Source of the DNA: Psychrobacter nivimaris
GTDB taxonomy: Bacteria > Pseudomonadota > Gammaproteobacteria > Pseudomonadales > Moraxellaceae
Length of the DNA: 64,000 nucleotides
NCBI RefSeq assembly: GCF_009812035.1
Contig: NZ_VZIZ01000011.1
Span: 27,269 to 91,268, forward strand
Direction of reading: 5' to 3'
In this document: piece after piece, positions 9,837 through 19,258 of the stretch
How positions within the stretch are numbered: the first letter of the stretch is position 1
Layout of the letters: the number at the start of each line of letters is the position of its first letter
Notes under the pieces: generated by a model
The model's database searches: none
What the model was told of the DNA's origin: nothing
What the model saw: the letters and a program-made list of their open reading frames with translations, nothing else
Translations under genes and position numbers: made by a program

Positions 9837-10331
9837 GTGATCACGCATTTTGTTTTGTACACCATCCATTTATATCTGACTTGGCCAGAATTGCTTATGA
9901 AGTCTGCTCACTCTCCCCATCTTCCACTATGGCTTGCGTTAATTCTAACGTTGACCATGGTTATCGTTGTTCGAGAAACGGCGGTTGTTCTCTGTCAAAT
10001 GGCAGGCATCGAAAAAGCGGCCAATATTGTCGGTTTGGTTGCGATGTTTGTTATTTTGATGGCGTGGCGATTGCTTAAAGGGTTGCCGAGTTGGCTCACA
10101 CAGGCCAGTAATACTTTACTAGTCGATAGTGGTTTTGCCTTCTTACCCGTTTCTGCTGGTGCAGGCTTGTTGCTATTTGCTCTAGGAGATGAGCTATTGG
10201 GTGTGATGATAACGATGATCGTTAGTACGCTCATACCACTGTGGGGACTAGCATTATTGGCCAATCGTTGGCTCAATCACGCTGCAAATACTGATAGTAC
10301 AACTACCACTGAGCAAAAGGGACAGCCGTGA
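9837..10331 (+). CDS. lrgA: LrgA/CidA-family holin-like membrane protein
   Basis: A small four-helix membrane protein resembling LrgA/CidA. The diagnostic part is the third block (FAFLPVSAGAGLLLF), which corresponds to the family's FVPxGVGV region, followed by an LVVST-like helix (MIVSTLIPLWGL). The frame starts at GTG 9837. ATG 9897 would give 144 residues, nearer the family's 115-140, and may be the true start; neither has a clear Shine-Dalgarno. It lies 16 bases before an lrgB gene. LrgAB/CidAB proteins are linked to murein hydrolase control and, in some bacteria, to pyruvate or glycolate transport; which applies here is not known. The symbol is by family. Confidence 0.75.
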   Translation: MITHFVLYTIHLYLTWPELLMKSAHSPHLPLWLALILTLTMVIVVRETAVVLCQMAGIEKAANIVGLVAMFVILMAWRLLKGLPSWLTQASNTLLVDSGFAFLPVSAGAGLLLFALGDELLGVMITMIVSTLIPLWGLALLANRWLNHAANTDSTTTTEQKGQP

Positions 10332-10347
10332 GCTGCGGAGAGATATT

Positions 10348-11037
10348 ATGACTTTTGACAGCGTATTTATGGCAACCCTAGCCGCAATATTATTGACATT
10401 AGCAGCACACGTAATTGCACGTGTATTGGCACGTAAATTATCATGGCTACCGATGGTCATTACCGCACTTGTCCTCGTGCTTGTTTTCCTATTTGTACTG
10501 CAGTGGGATTACAACAACTATTACAGCGCGGCAAAACCTGTATTTGACCATCTGTTGGGATATGTGACAGTACTTCTGGCTGTACCACTGGCGGCGATGA
10601 ACTTTAAAGGCTTACCAGTCAAAAAACTCACTCTAATTGTCGCTATCGCTAGTGTCGTTGGCGCATTATTGCCTATGTCACTGGCCTATTTATTTTCGCT
10701 CAGTCATGAGACCCTATTGGCTTTCGCTACCCGTTCTGTTACGACGCCTATTGGCTTGAGTGTCGCAGATTTAATCAAAGCACCACTGGCAATGGCTAAC
10801 CTAATTATCATCGTCTCAGGTCTGATAGGTGGTACGGTCGCTCGCTTTTTGTTCCGCGGTATCAATGACGACCGAGCCAAAGGTCTAGCACTGGGGTTAG
10901 CAGCTCACGCGTTTGGAACAGTAGAGGCATGGCAAATCAGTCATACAGCAGGACGTTATGCTGCATTTGGCTTGGCAGTGAACGGGTTGGTTACTGCGGT
11001 TTGGGTGCCTATTTTTATCAGCGCTATTGGTATCTAG
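10348..11037 (+). CDS. lrgB: LrgB-family membrane protein
   Basis: A 229-residue polytopic membrane protein of the LrgB/CidB/YohK family. Family signatures are RSVTTPIGLSVADLI (residues about 131-145), the glycine-rich helix GLIGGTVARFLF, and LGLAAHAFGTVEAWQ, equivalent to the LGxAxHxxGTA motif. The start has a GGAGAG ribosome binding site and follows the lrgA-like stop by 16 bases, so they form one operon. Probable role: partner of the LrgA-like protein in an inner-membrane channel or carrier affecting envelope integrity. Confidence 0.88.
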   Translation: MTFDSVFMATLAAILLTLAAHVIARVLARKLSWLPMVITALVLVLVFLFVLQWDYNNYYSAAKPVFDHLLGYVTVLLAVPLAAMNFKGLPVKKLTLIVAIASVVGALLPMSLAYLFSLSHETLLAFATRSVTTPIGLSVADLIKAPLAMANLIIIVSGLIGGTVARFLFRGINDDRAKGLALGLAAHAFGTVEAWQISHTAGRYAAFGLAVNGLVTAVWVPIFISAIGI

Positions 11038-11523
11038 TCATCACTAAAACCCTACCTAAACTATTCTTATATTTTTAAAAATTTAACCATTAATAGGCTT
11101 ATTTACTGTTGATTTCAGATTAAAGATCACCTCGACTATTCAAATGTCATTATTATTTCTTAAAAAATTGAGACACTTTATTTATATGAATTCATAAGCG
11201 CAAAAAGCCCACTGCAAATGGCTCATTAAGTCACTTAGAAAAGTTAGTGTATTGATTTATCTAAGGTTATTTAATAATAGAAATCTGGGTTTACAACTTA
11301 GTTTGTCAATCTGATGCGCCAAAAAGTTATTATATGTTATAGTAAGCAACTATTATTTTTTGTATCTATTGCAAGTGGTTCCTTATTGAAAGTAATAATT
11401 GCTCAGCTGCTGTCCTCACGGTGGGCTAAATAATTCTGCAAACTCAGTAACCGCTTAAGCGCCTAAATCAACGCATATGTAGGCAAAACAATTTGCTGTT
11501 ATTCGATAAAAAGTGATTTTACT
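11038..11523. other. Intergenic region upstream of the lytic transglycosylase gene
   Basis: About 490 AT-rich bases without a credible gene. A TTGTCA at 11303-11308 followed 18 bases later by TTATTA at 11327-11332 is a possible but weak promoter. A long untranslated leader would follow. No known riboswitch was recognised. Confidence 0.35.
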
Positions 11524-12330
11524 ATGATAAATACGGCTACTTTGATGACTCGCTGCTTATCTCCCCTTTTACTAAGTGCCATTGCTCTTTCGACCTTTTC
11601 TATCGCTGCCAATGCAGGCAATATGTATATCTACAAAGACAAAGGTGGACAAGTACTGTTGACCAACGTCAATCCTAGTGGAAATTTTGATAAGTTTACG
11701 AAAAAAGTAAAAGTAACTTATTATAAAGACTCTAAGATGTATGATGGAAGTAGCGATAGCTATGGTAGCAGCGCCGCTAGCAACAGCGGAAGTCGCAACT
11801 CTTACGACAGCTACATTCGTGCGTCCGCTGAGCGCAATGGTGTTGACCCTGCCCTTATGAAAGCGATGATGCACACTGAATCAGCTTTTAATCCAAACGC
11901 ACGCTCACCAGTGGGTGCACAAGGCCTTATGCAGTTAATGCCAGCGACTGCGCGCCGTTTCAATGTCAGCAATCCTTGGAACCCTGCAGATAATATCGAA
12001 GGATCAGCCAAATATATCGCGTGGCTCATGCGCCGCTTCAACAATAATGTCGAACATGCTGTCGCAGGCTACAATGCAGGTGAAGGCAATGTCGATAAAT
12101 ACGGTGGCATTCCTCCGTTCAAAGAAACACGTAACTATGTTCAAAGAGTGATGAGCCGTTATCATAGCTTGTATAAGAACGATGCCGGACTGTTTGGTGC
12201 AAGTATCAGTGCTAACAATCAAACCAGTAGCACCAGTACAAGTAGTGGCTTACAAAATGTCAGTTACGGCACCAGCAGCAATGTGAATAGTGCCAGCTAT
12301 GCCAACTCTGCCTATGCGGCTTTACGCTAA
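11524..12330 (+). CDS. Secreted lytic transglycosylase (DUF4124 + SLT domain)
   Basis: A 268-residue exported protein. A signal peptide covers residues about 1-31 (cleavage near AANA-GN). A short DUF4124-like segment follows (MYIYKDKGGQVLLTN), then a Ser/Gly/Tyr-rich linker. A Slt-type lysozyme-like domain spans about 95-205. The catalytic glutamate is Glu119 in HTESAFNP. GAQGLMQLMPATA and AVAGYNAGEGNV are the other two classical SLT signatures. Such enzymes cleave murein to 1,6-anhydro products in the periplasm. The C-terminal 55 residues are Ser/Asn/Thr-rich and low in complexity. The gene is monocistronic, convergent with tsf. Confidence 0.92.
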   Translation: MINTATLMTRCLSPLLLSAIALSTFSIAANAGNMYIYKDKGGQVLLTNVNPSGNFDKFTKKVKVTYYKDSKMYDGSSDSYGSSAASNSGSRNSYDSYIRASAERNGVDPALMKAMMHTESAFNPNARSPVGAQGLMQLMPATARRFNVSNPWNPADNIEGSAKYIAWLMRRFNNNVEHAVAGYNAGEGNVDKYGGIPPFKETRNYVQRVMSRYHSLYKNDAGLFGASISANNQTSSTSTSSGLQNVSYGTSSNVNSASYANSAYAALR

Positions 12331-12344
12331 GCCAGTTACCTAAA

Positions 12345-12398
12345 AGCCAGACATAAAAAAGCCCATTAACGAATTAATAGGCTTTTTTATGTCTGGAT
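12345..12398. terminator. Bidirectional terminator between SLT gene and tsf
   Basis: A perfect 17-base inverted repeat (12347-12363 with 12380-12396) with a 16-base loop carries an A/T tract inside the stem. It can end both convergent transcripts. Confidence 0.8.
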
Positions 12399-12501
12399 GC
12401 TTTATGTCTTGAGGCTTCATATTTTGATGCATTAAGAGTAATAAAGCCAAACTGTGAGCCACAATTAAGTACTCACAGCCTGATCCAATACTATTTGGTA
12501 C

Positions 12502-13383
12502 TTACTTGTTGGCAGCCTGAGTTGCAGCAACTTCAGCAGCGAAGTCTTCTTGCTTCTTCTCGATGCCTTCACCAACTTCTAGACGTTTGAAGCCAAGTAC
12601 TTTTACGCCTTCAGCTTTTAGGACTTCGCCAACTTTCTTGTCGTTGTCCATGACGTATGGCTGACGTAGTAAAGTTACTTCGTCTAGGTACTTACGTAGG
12701 CCACCTTCAATCATTTTTTCAACGATGTTATCAGGCTTGCCAGACTCACGAGCTTTTGCTTCGATGATGTCTTTTTCGCGTGCCAATACGTCAGCAGCAA
12801 CATCTTCGTCATCTACAGCAACAGGGTTGAATGCAGCGATATGCATAGCAAGGTTCTTACCAGTGTCAGCGTCGCCACCTTCATAAGATACCACTACACC
12901 GATACGCAGACCATGACGGTATGCAGCGATGTTAGCACCTTCAAGGGTTTCAACACGGCGAATCTGGATGTTTTCACCGATTTTCTGTACTAGTGATACA
13001 CGTGCTTCTTCAACAGTCTGACCTTCGCCATAAGACAATTCAGAGATAGCAGCAACGTCAGTTACGTTGTTTTCTAATGCAAGGTTAGCAACTTTTTCTG
13101 CAAATGCAGTGAAGCTGTCATCTTTTGCAACGAAATCAGTCTGGCAGTTAACTTCTAACAAGAATGCTTTGTTTTCGCCTTGAGCGATGATGATAGCGCC
13201 GTCAGCTGCGATGTTACCCGCTTTTTTAGCTGCTTTAGCTTGACCAGATTTACGTAGGTTATCAATGGCAACTTCAACATCACCGTTTGATTCTTCTAAC
13301 GCTTTTTTACATTCCATCATGCCAAGACCAGTACGGTCACGCAATTCTTTTACCATTTTGGCAGATACTTTTACTTCTGTCAT
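12502..13383 (-). CDS. tsf: Translation elongation factor Ts
   Basis: EF-Ts recycles EF-Tu-GDP to the GTP form. The UBA-like N-terminal domain carries the first signature, [18 protein letters not shown]. The second, the EF-Tu-contacting core segment, is [12 protein letters not shown]. At 293 residues it is close to the family norm. ATG 13383 is placed directly before the conserved start. It lies downstream of rpsB on the same strand, as in most bacteria, but separated by an unusually long 374-base gap, so it may have a promoter of its own as well as read-through from rpsB. Confidence 0.98.
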   Translation of the reverse strand: MTEVKVSAKMVKELRDRTGLGMMECKKALEESNGDVEVAIDNLRKSGQAKAAKKAGNIAADGAIIIAQGENKAFLLEVNCQTDFVAKDDSFTAFAEKVANLALENNVTDVAAISELSYGEGQTVEEARVSLVQKIGENIQIRRVETLEGANIAAYRHGLRIGVVVSYEGGDADTGKNLAMHIAAFNPVAVDDEDVAADVLAREKDIIEAKARESGKPDNIVEKMIEGGLRKYLDEVTLLRQPYVMDNDKKVGEVLKAEGVKVLGFKRLEVGEGIEKKQEDFAAEVAATQAANK

Positions 13384-13757
13384 AAGAGTTACCTTAGTAT
13401 AGTTATGTATAGGAGTGCTGTATTTCTAAATGCTGTATTTCTATTCAATATCTTGGTATTACTTAAAATCTAGCAGACAGCTCGTTTTGAACGATTACTA
13501 ATATAGCCATAAATGATGTCAAACAAATAACATCTCTATAATATAGCGATATGACCAGTAGGAGCGATAATACTCGCTCAATAGCTGCTCGCTTATACGC
13601 ATGGCATATTAATAAGGCTTTATTCAATAACAAGGCATGACGAGTAAAACTACATCATGCCTATTATGAGCTTATACGCTGTTCAAAACATTATATGGAT
13701 GCTGATAGATACACTATCAAGACATCCTTACAAAGTTAAACTTTTTAAGTCAGCTAC
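13384..13757 (-). other. rpsB-tsf intergenic region
   Basis: No gene is seen in these 374 bases. A spacer this long between rpsB and tsf leaves room for an attenuator or a second promoter. I found no strong T-tract hairpin, so partial read-through remains possible. Confidence 0.4.
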
Positions 13758-14549
13758 TTATTCTGCTGGAGTTGCAGCAGCTTCTTCTGCAGCTGGCGCT
13801 TCTTCGGTTGCAGCAGGTGCTTGCTCAGCTTTACCACCAGCTTGAGTTTGTGCGTATTCTTTACCAGCGATGATAGCATCAGCCATAGAAGTTACGTACA
13901 AAGTCACAGCACGGATAGCATCATCGTTAGCTGGGATGATGTAATCAACGTTGTCTGGGCTAGAGTTAGTATCAACGATACCGATAACTGGGATACCCAA
14001 GTTCTTGGCTTCTTTAATAGCGATCGCTTCGTGATCTACGTCTACTACGAAGATAGCGTCAGGTAGGCCGCCCATGTCTTTGATACCACCTAGTGAACGC
14101 TCAAGTTTTTCCATATCGCGAGTACGCTCTAGCGCTTCACGCTTAGTTAGCTTAGCGAAAGTACCGTCTTCTGCTTGCTTTTCTAGCTCTTTTAGACGGT
14201 TGATTGACTGGCGTAGTGTTTTCCAGTTAGTCAACATACCACCTAACCAGCGATGGTCAACGTATGGCATGCCAGCGCGAGCTGCTTGCTCACGTACGAT
14301 ACCGCTTGCAGCGCGTTTAGTACCAACAAATAATACTTTGTTTTTCTTAGCAGCTAGGCCGTTTACGTAAGTCAACGCTTCGTTGAACGCTTTTACGGTG
14401 TGCTCTAAGTTGATGATATGGATTTTGTTACGTGCGCCAAAGATGTATGGACCCATTTTTGGGTTCCAAAAACGTGTTTGGTGACCAAAGTGAGCGCCTG
14501 CTTGTAGTAAGTCGCGCATTTCGATTTTGGTTGGATTCTTTGTAGCCAT
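13758..14549 (-). CDS. rpsB: 30S ribosomal protein S2
   Basis: Ribosomal protein S2 of 263 residues. S2 signatures are visible: [20 protein letters not shown] near the N-terminus, and the later block [23 protein letters not shown] (shown here only as a landmark). The C-terminus is an Ala/Glu/Pro-rich tail of about 35 residues, common in this lineage. It assembles late on the 30S head-platform junction and is needed for bS1 binding. It heads the rpsB-tsf unit. In E. coli the rpsB leader is autoregulated by S2; a leader of over 200 bases is available here but was not matched to that motif. Confidence 0.98.
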   Translation of the reverse strand: MATKNPTKIEMRDLLQAGAHFGHQTRFWNPKMGPYIFGARNKIHIINLEHTVKAFNEALTYVNGLAAKKNKVLFVGTKRAASGIVREQAARAGMPYVDHRWLGGMLTNWKTLRQSINRLKELEKQAEDGTFAKLTKREALERTRDMEKLERSLGGIKDMGGLPDAIFVVDVDHEAIAIKEAKNLGIPVIGIVDTNSSPDNVDYIIPANDDAIRAVTLYVTSMADAIIAGKEYAQTQAGGKAEQAPAATEEAPAAEEAAATPAE

Positions 14550-15013
14550 GAGAATATATCCTATTGGTTGGGTTATGCCTCCACATCACAAAAACAGCCT
14601 ATTTAGCGACACGCATCTGCTACCAGTTAGTTTTCATTAGTAATGCACTAACAGATCACAAATTAATCAAGTCGCCAAACACCCAGCAATTTTTTGCCAT
14701 GATGTGTGTGTCATTGGTTGGTTTAAAAAAGAAGCTATCGCTAGATTGAAGCAAATGCCCAAATCTAAACTATAAAGTGAATTATAAAAAATAGCTGCGC
14801 TGTATTTTATCACATAACGTCTTAGAATCTCCAGCAGTTTATTCGTAGCGTATCAATAAGATAAAAACAAACTATGGCGATAATAAAACAAAAAAAGCGA
14901 CACATTTGCATCGCTTTTTTCATGATTGTCTTTTTAACAGCTATTTTTCAAGCAGGGTTACCGCCGTCACTCTTTTATAGTTATCACTCGTTTGCAGAGT
15001 GATTGACTATAAC
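14550..15013. other. Region upstream of rpsB, with the end of the CheX operon
   Basis: No gene is seen. On the minus strand a TATAAT lies at 14781-14786, about 230 bases before rpsB, without a convincing -35. If used it would give a long rpsB leader. The right-hand part carries the terminator of the chemotaxis-like operon. Confidence 0.4.
14889..14922 (-). terminator. Terminator of the CheX-like operon
   Basis: A 10-base stem (14891-14900 with 14911-14920) with a 10-base loop. On the minus strand it is followed by a T-run. It lies about 90 bases after the last CheX-like gene. Confidence 0.8.
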
Positions 15014-15463
15014 TTATGCAATGCAAATACCAATGACCGCCTTGTAACCACGCCACGTAAATGGTGTGATGTAGCTTTGACGGTCTTTAGGTAAATAAGA
15101 CACGCTTGGCGCACTCTCTACAATGTGCGGCGGCGAGATAATAAACTCTGAACCAAACTCTGTACGAGCGTTACCTGAGATTGTATTGGCCATTTCACCC
15201 AACAAATCTTTCATCATCGTGATTGAAGAGTCAGGCTCGCCCATCACTTTGATGACTTCTCGCAACATCACGCTTGGTGCACTGACATAGACGCAGCCTT
15301 CTAAAGGCCCTGATATCTTAATGACACCGCTATAATCAAAGCCAATCGCGCTTTTGTTGTTGTTCAAGTAAGGGGTATCAATTGACACTTCCGAGCCATC
15401 GATTTGCGCAAAAAACGCATTGATCGAGCTTAGAAACACACCCAATTTTTCTACTTTAACCAT
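15014..15463 (-). CDS. CheX-like phosphatase-family protein (second copy)
   Basis: A 149-residue protein of the CheX/CheC class of receiver phosphatases. The key helix reads LLGEMANTISGNAR, giving the ExxN catalytic motif as Glu90 and Asn93. The rest follows the CheX pattern (DYSGVIKISGPLEGCVYV as the first strand pair). In chemotaxis systems CheX removes phosphate from CheY-P. It is the last gene of a five-gene operon and follows a related paralogue by 35 bases. The likely target is the single-domain response regulator encoded two genes upstream. The fold call is from motif and length; activity is inferred. Confidence 0.8.
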   Translation of the reverse strand: MVKVEKLGVFLSSINAFFAQIDGSEVSIDTPYLNNNKSAIGFDYSGVIKISGPLEGCVYVSAPSVMLREVIKVMGEPDSSITMMKDLLGEMANTISGNARTEFGSEFIISPPHIVESAPSVSYLPKDRQSYITPFTWRGYKAVIGICIA

Positions 15464-15498
15464 AATATATTAATATCCATCTGTATTACGTGGCAGCA

Positions 15499-15948
15499 TT
15501 AGTCTTGCAAACAAACCACAATCTCGCCTACTTGAGAATGCCAAGTGATGGGGATGATAAAAGAACGCTCATCGTTCGGCAATACAATACTTTGCGGCGC
15601 ACCTTTGAACACAAATGGTACAGAGATATGAAACTCTGAGCCAAACTCTTTGCGTGCATTGCCTGCGATTGTATTGGCCACTTCCCCAGCCAGATCTACA
15701 TAGTTCTCTTCACTTTTATCGGTTTCGCCCATGCTGTCTAAGATTGAAGACAGCAAGTCACGCGTCGCCGAAAAATATACCACGCCTTTTTGGCCACCAG
15801 ATATACCAATCACGCCCGTATAATCGTGGACTTTTGGCTGTTTGTTTTCTAGTAAGTAAGGGGTATCAGCAATAAGCTCCTCTCCCCCAAACTGGTCAAA
15901 ATAATTACTAATAATACTTAAAAAAATCTGTAGCTTTTGCTCTTTCAT
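15499..15948 (-). CDS. CheX-like phosphatase-family protein (first copy)
   Basis: A paralogue of the next gene, also 149 residues. It has the same layout and the same catalytic helix (LAGEVANTIAGNAR; Glu89 and Asn92). Residues shared with the paralogue include the DTPYL and NAR-EFGSEF segments, so the pair arose by tandem duplication. It starts 30 bases after the response regulator. Two copies could form a heterodimer, give graded signal termination, or divide labour between two receivers; the sequence does not decide. Confidence 0.8.
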   Translation of the reverse strand: MKEQKLQIFLSIISNYFDQFGGEELIADTPYLLENKQPKVHDYTGVIGISGGQKGVVYFSATRDLLSSILDSMGETDKSEENYVDLAGEVANTIAGNARKEFGSEFHISVPFVFKGAPQSIVLPNDERSFIIPITWHSQVGEIVVCLQD

Positions 15949-15978
15949 AATGACATCTGCTTTGGTCGATGAATGGTA

Positions 15979-16341
15979 TTAGTCTTGCATCAGCTCATAC
16001 AAAGACTCGACAAGCTCCTCTTCTGAGAAGGGCTTGCACAAAAAGCCGCTAGCACCTAGTGACAATGCTTCAATGCCGGTGGCTTTATCCGATAACGCTG
16101 ATACCACTAAAATGCGTACTTCAGGATCAATCGCGATGATTTTTTCAATACATTCTAGCCCATCCATTTGTGGCATGGTTAAGTCCATGGTGATCACATC
16201 AGGACGATGGACATTGAACTTTTCGATGGCTTGAACACCACTAGTCGCTGTCGCAACCAACATGAACTTTCCTGAATCGTATGCGCGCTGAATACGGTTT
16301 CTAATAATATTTGAATCATCAACAATCATTAACTTATGCAT
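15979..16341 (-). CDS. Single-domain CheY-like response regulator
   Basis: A stand-alone receiver of 120 residues with no output domain. The acidic pocket is Asp8-Asp9, the phospho-acceptor is Asp53 (TMDLTMPQMDG), the switch Ser81 and the conserved Lys103 (CKPF). It lies 61 bases after the CheA-like kinase and before two CheX-like genes, so it is most probably phosphorylated by the former and dephosphorylated by the latter. With no DNA-binding or enzymatic domain, it should act by protein contact, as CheY does. The downstream partner is not in the window. Confidence 0.9.
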   Translation of the reverse strand: MHKLMIVDDSNIIRNRIQRAYDSGKFMLVATATSGVQAIEKFNVHRPDVITMDLTMPQMDGLECIEKIIAIDPEVRILVVSALSDKATGIEALSLGASGFLCKPFSEEELVESLYELMQD

Positions 16342-16402
16342 AACTTATCTACTACCTTTAATGAAGTGCTTGTCGTCCCTGACAATATAATTACTATTTT
16401 GA

Positions 16403-18583
16403 TTAAGCTTTAGGTAAAGTAATGACAAACCGCGTCATCTGACCCAGCTCGCTATTTACGTTAAGTTTGCCATCATACTCTTTTACTTTTGCTTTGATGA
16501 TATCAAGTCCAACACCGCGACCGCCGTCTTCATCTGCGTTCTCTTTGGTAGAGAATCCAGAAGAGAACAGCTGTTTGAGCAAGTCACCTTTACTAAGCTG
16601 ATTTGCCTCTTCCGTACCGAAACGACCTTCTTGAATCAGTTTATTACGGATGTTGTCATAGTTGATACCCTGTCCATCGTCTTGAACAACCAACATGAAG
16701 TTTGAACCGTTGTCTTGCACTTCCAAATCAATGGTCCCAACGTCAGGTTTGCCAGTAGTATGACGCACACTTGGTGACTCGATACCATGGACTACTGCAT
16801 TACGCAGCAACTGAATACTGATTTCTTTGATTGGCTTTGCAAGATGTGCCGGAATACTGGTTTGGGTTAGCGTCGTACTTTTTAGCTGTACTCGCTTGCC
16901 TTGTCTTGCAGCAATTTCTTTTGTAAATTCATTGTAAAAAGACAATAAATCGTCATCTGCTTCATTGTCTAAGTCGATATCTAGCCCACCATCGAAGTCA
17001 GCATTGCTAGCTGCATGATCTGCTACTGGATTTTGAGTAGCGACCGGTGCTTGTATGGTTGACGCCTTAGCTGCTGACGGTGCTGAGCGGTTGATACGCT
17101 CACCCAACGTCGCAATCGTGTTCGATAAGCTAAGCAAATCATCCAAATGTACTGCCAATGGCAAGAATTCATTACCAGACAACTGACCTTGGTTTTGTAA
17201 TGCATGTAACTTGTCTTCAGCATCAGAAGCAATCTTTGTAAAGCTATGTAGTTTTAGTGCTGATGCTTCACCTTTTAAGCTATGCATTTCACGATAAATA
17301 GCTTTCAATTTGCCTTCAAGCTCGTATTGTGAGCTACCAGGATTTTTCAAGATATTATTCATTTTCTCGATATGCGCTTGTGTATTACCAATAAACTCAT
17401 TAATAATCTTTGGATTCACATTCAAGATAGTCGTTAACATCTCAATCTGCATATCGTTTTGTGAACGCTCTTTTTCTAGGCGCTGTTCTAAGTAGACTGC
17501 ATCTGATACATCGTTCACGTTGACCAAGATACGGGCAATGTCTTTATTGTCATAAACACGTGAGAATTTAAAATCCAAGAAGCGATTATCAAGATTTTTG
17601 TCTTCAGACAAATTATGCAGCATGACTTTATTTAATGGGTTAAGTGAATCTACCAGCTTTTCTTTAACGCGAGGGTTATAGAGCTGCTCAATGAATTGCT
17701 GTGTGGTCTTGAGGTCTTTATCAGAGATACGACCGCGCAAGACATTAGTAAAGTTTTCCCCTGCCAAGCGATCAGAGCCGATGATATTGTTCAGCGCACG
17801 AGAATGCTGTTGACCAATATTCAAGTCTTTATCAAGTAGGAAAAGACCCGTATTTACCGTTTCCATAATCTCTTGCGTTTCTTGGCGAGCGGCAAGTGCT
17901 TCAGCATCCGTCTCACGTAGACGACGTACAAAGAAGAATACGAAGATTAGGAAGTAGGTAAAGATAGCGGCAACACCAAGTACCTGGATAAGACGAATGG
18001 TAGTTGCTTGACGCTCTGCACTATTAAATACATCTTTTGTCAGATTATCCAAAGAGTCGTTAATAAACAAACTTGATGTCTTCGCCTGTTCAACGGCCTG
18101 CGTCAATTCATCAGCAGACGTTACCATGATATTATCAGCATCTTTTAGATATGTTTGAATCTTAGGCTCTAGCGCTTTCCATTGCTCATTGGCCGCAGCA
18201 ATATTGGTTTGTGCTTGACCATCAATTTTTGGCAAGTCATAGCTATTACCTTCTGCATCTGTAATTGTACTGCCTTGCTCAATAGCAGCAATCGAGCTGG
18301 TGATTAGCGCAGTATTTTGTTCTAAACGGCTTAGCACTCGTTGTATGTGCGGAGAGTTAGTATCCTCACCATAACTACTGTCTAAATCGAAAAGATCTTT
18401 AATTACTGCCTGTGCACTGTTTGCCACTTGGTTAGTTTGGTCAATTAAAGCCGTGTTTCGTTCTAATAAATTTGAGGTATAAAACGTGAACGCTAGCAAA
18501 GCACCGATTAGAGATAAAAATAGTGCAATTGAAATAATCAGACCTTGATAGCGCTTATTGTCGACATTAGGTACGGTTGCCAT
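16403..18583 (-). CDS. CheA-like membrane histidine kinase (PAS-like, Hpt, HATPase; no CheW domain)
   Basis: A 726-residue kinase. A membrane helix at about 14-38 and a second at 200-220 enclose a roughly 160-residue, mainly helical periplasmic domain. A PAS-like region (about 235-360) and a coil follow. The Hpt-type domain has the phosphorylatable His434 in MHSLKGEA. A low-complexity linker (500-540) precedes a CheA-type ATPase with N-box RNAVVHGIE (Asn595), G1 DDGQGI (635-640), and GFSTKE plus GGRGVGLDII (676-695). It lacks the C-terminal CheW-like P5 domain and a canonical dimerisation domain, so it is not a standard CheA. It starts 12 bases after a solute-binding protein gene, which may provide its ligand sensor. 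Transmembrane sensing with Hpt-first phosphotransfer to the adjacent CheY-like protein is inferred. Confidence 0.85.
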   Translation of the reverse strand: MATVPNVDNKRYQGLIISIALFLSLIGALLAFTFYTSNLLERNTALIDQTNQVANSAQAVIKDLFDLDSSYGEDTNSPHIQRVLSRLEQNTALITSSIAAIEQGSTITDAEGNSYDLPKIDGQAQTNIAAANEQWKALEPKIQTYLKDADNIMVTSADELTQAVEQAKTSSLFINDSLDNLTKDVFNSAERQATTIRLIQVLGVAAIFTYFLIFVFFFVRRLRETDAEALAARQETQEIMETVNTGLFLLDKDLNIGQQHSRALNNIIGSDRLAGENFTNVLRGRISDKDLKTTQQFIEQLYNPRVKEKLVDSLNPLNKVMLHNLSEDKNLDNRFLDFKFSRVYDNKDIARILVNVNDVSDAVYLEQRLEKERSQNDMQIEMLTTILNVNPKIINEFIGNTQAHIEKMNNILKNPGSSQYELEGKLKAIYREMHSLKGEASALKLHSFTKIASDAEDKLHALQNQGQLSGNEFLPLAVHLDDLLSLSNTIATLGERINRSAPSAAKASTIQAPVATQNPVADHAASNADFDGGLDIDLDNEADDDLLSFYNEFTKEIAARQGKRVQLKSTTLTQTSIPAHLAKPIKEISIQLLRNAVVHGIESPSVRHTTGKPDVGTIDLEVQDNGSNFMLVVQDDGQGINYDNIRNKLIQEGRFGTEEANQLSKGDLLKQLFSSGFSTKENADEDGGRGVGLDIIKAKVKEYDGKLNVNSELGQMTRFVITLPKA

Positions 18584-18595
18584 CTTCAGAATTCC

Positions 18596-19258
18596 TTAGT
18601 TCAATTGCTTAGTATTGGTGTCAGATTCGCTCTTTTCAGCAGGGTCAGCTTCACCCAACCAGCGCGCCTCAATTTCTTTAAATGTCCCTTTTTCTTTTAG
18701 TTTGGCAATACCTTCATTAACCGTTTTGATAAGCTGAGTATTTTCTTTTGCCATGAGCACCACTTGCTGGGCTGAAGGTGCATCTGCAGCTTCATAGGGT
18801 ACAATTTTCACTTTATGCTCAGGATAGCCTTTGACGATATATTGCAAGACTGGCATATCGTACAAGAAGACATCCGTATTACCTTGAACCAAATCCTGAT
18901 ACGCCAAAAATGCTGTAGGTCTTGAAATTAGCTCAACTGAACTGCCCATCTCTTTTAGCGTGTCTTCTTCTTTAGAGCCTTCTAACGTACCTGCTCTTAG
19001 ACCTTTTATATCGTTTAAGCCTTTTATATCGAACTTACCTTCCAAATACATGATAGTAGCTGGGTTGAAAAAGTATGGTGTTGATAGACCATATCTCACT
19101 GCCCGATCGTCTTTGTAAGAAATACCAGAAATCGCTAGATCACGCTTTCCTGTTTCGACGCTATCGAACATGTCTTGCCAAGTTTCCTTGTAAAACTCGA
19201 CTTTGAACCCCTGCTCTTCACCAATAGCACGAATTGAATCAACATCAGTGCCTTGCAT
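18596..19258 (-). pseudogene. Family 3 extracellular solute-binding protein, 5'-truncated
   Basis: The 220-residue frame matches periplasmic amino-acid-type solute-binding proteins (SBP_bac_3): GTDVDSIRAIGEEQG, FDSVETGKRDLAISG, and LRAGTLEGSKEE correspond to the ligand-binding core. ATG 19258 lies inside the conserved region. The 22 codons before it are open and family-like (GYQTLANINGN) up to a TAA at 19325-19327, but contain no ATG, GTG or TTG. There is no first strand and no signal peptide. About 25 bases further upstream lies the terminator of the next gene, so no room is left. The gene has lost its 5' end and its product cannot be exported by the Sec route as written. It is otherwise intact and is spaced 12 bases before the kinase. 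Confidence 0.65.

Noticed and set aside
9788..10078. A 96-codon plus-strand frame overlapping the lrgA-like gene
   Set aside because: It is in another frame from the lrgA-like protein, lacks hydrophobic helices and is disrupted by unlikely composition; the lrgA-like frame explains the region.
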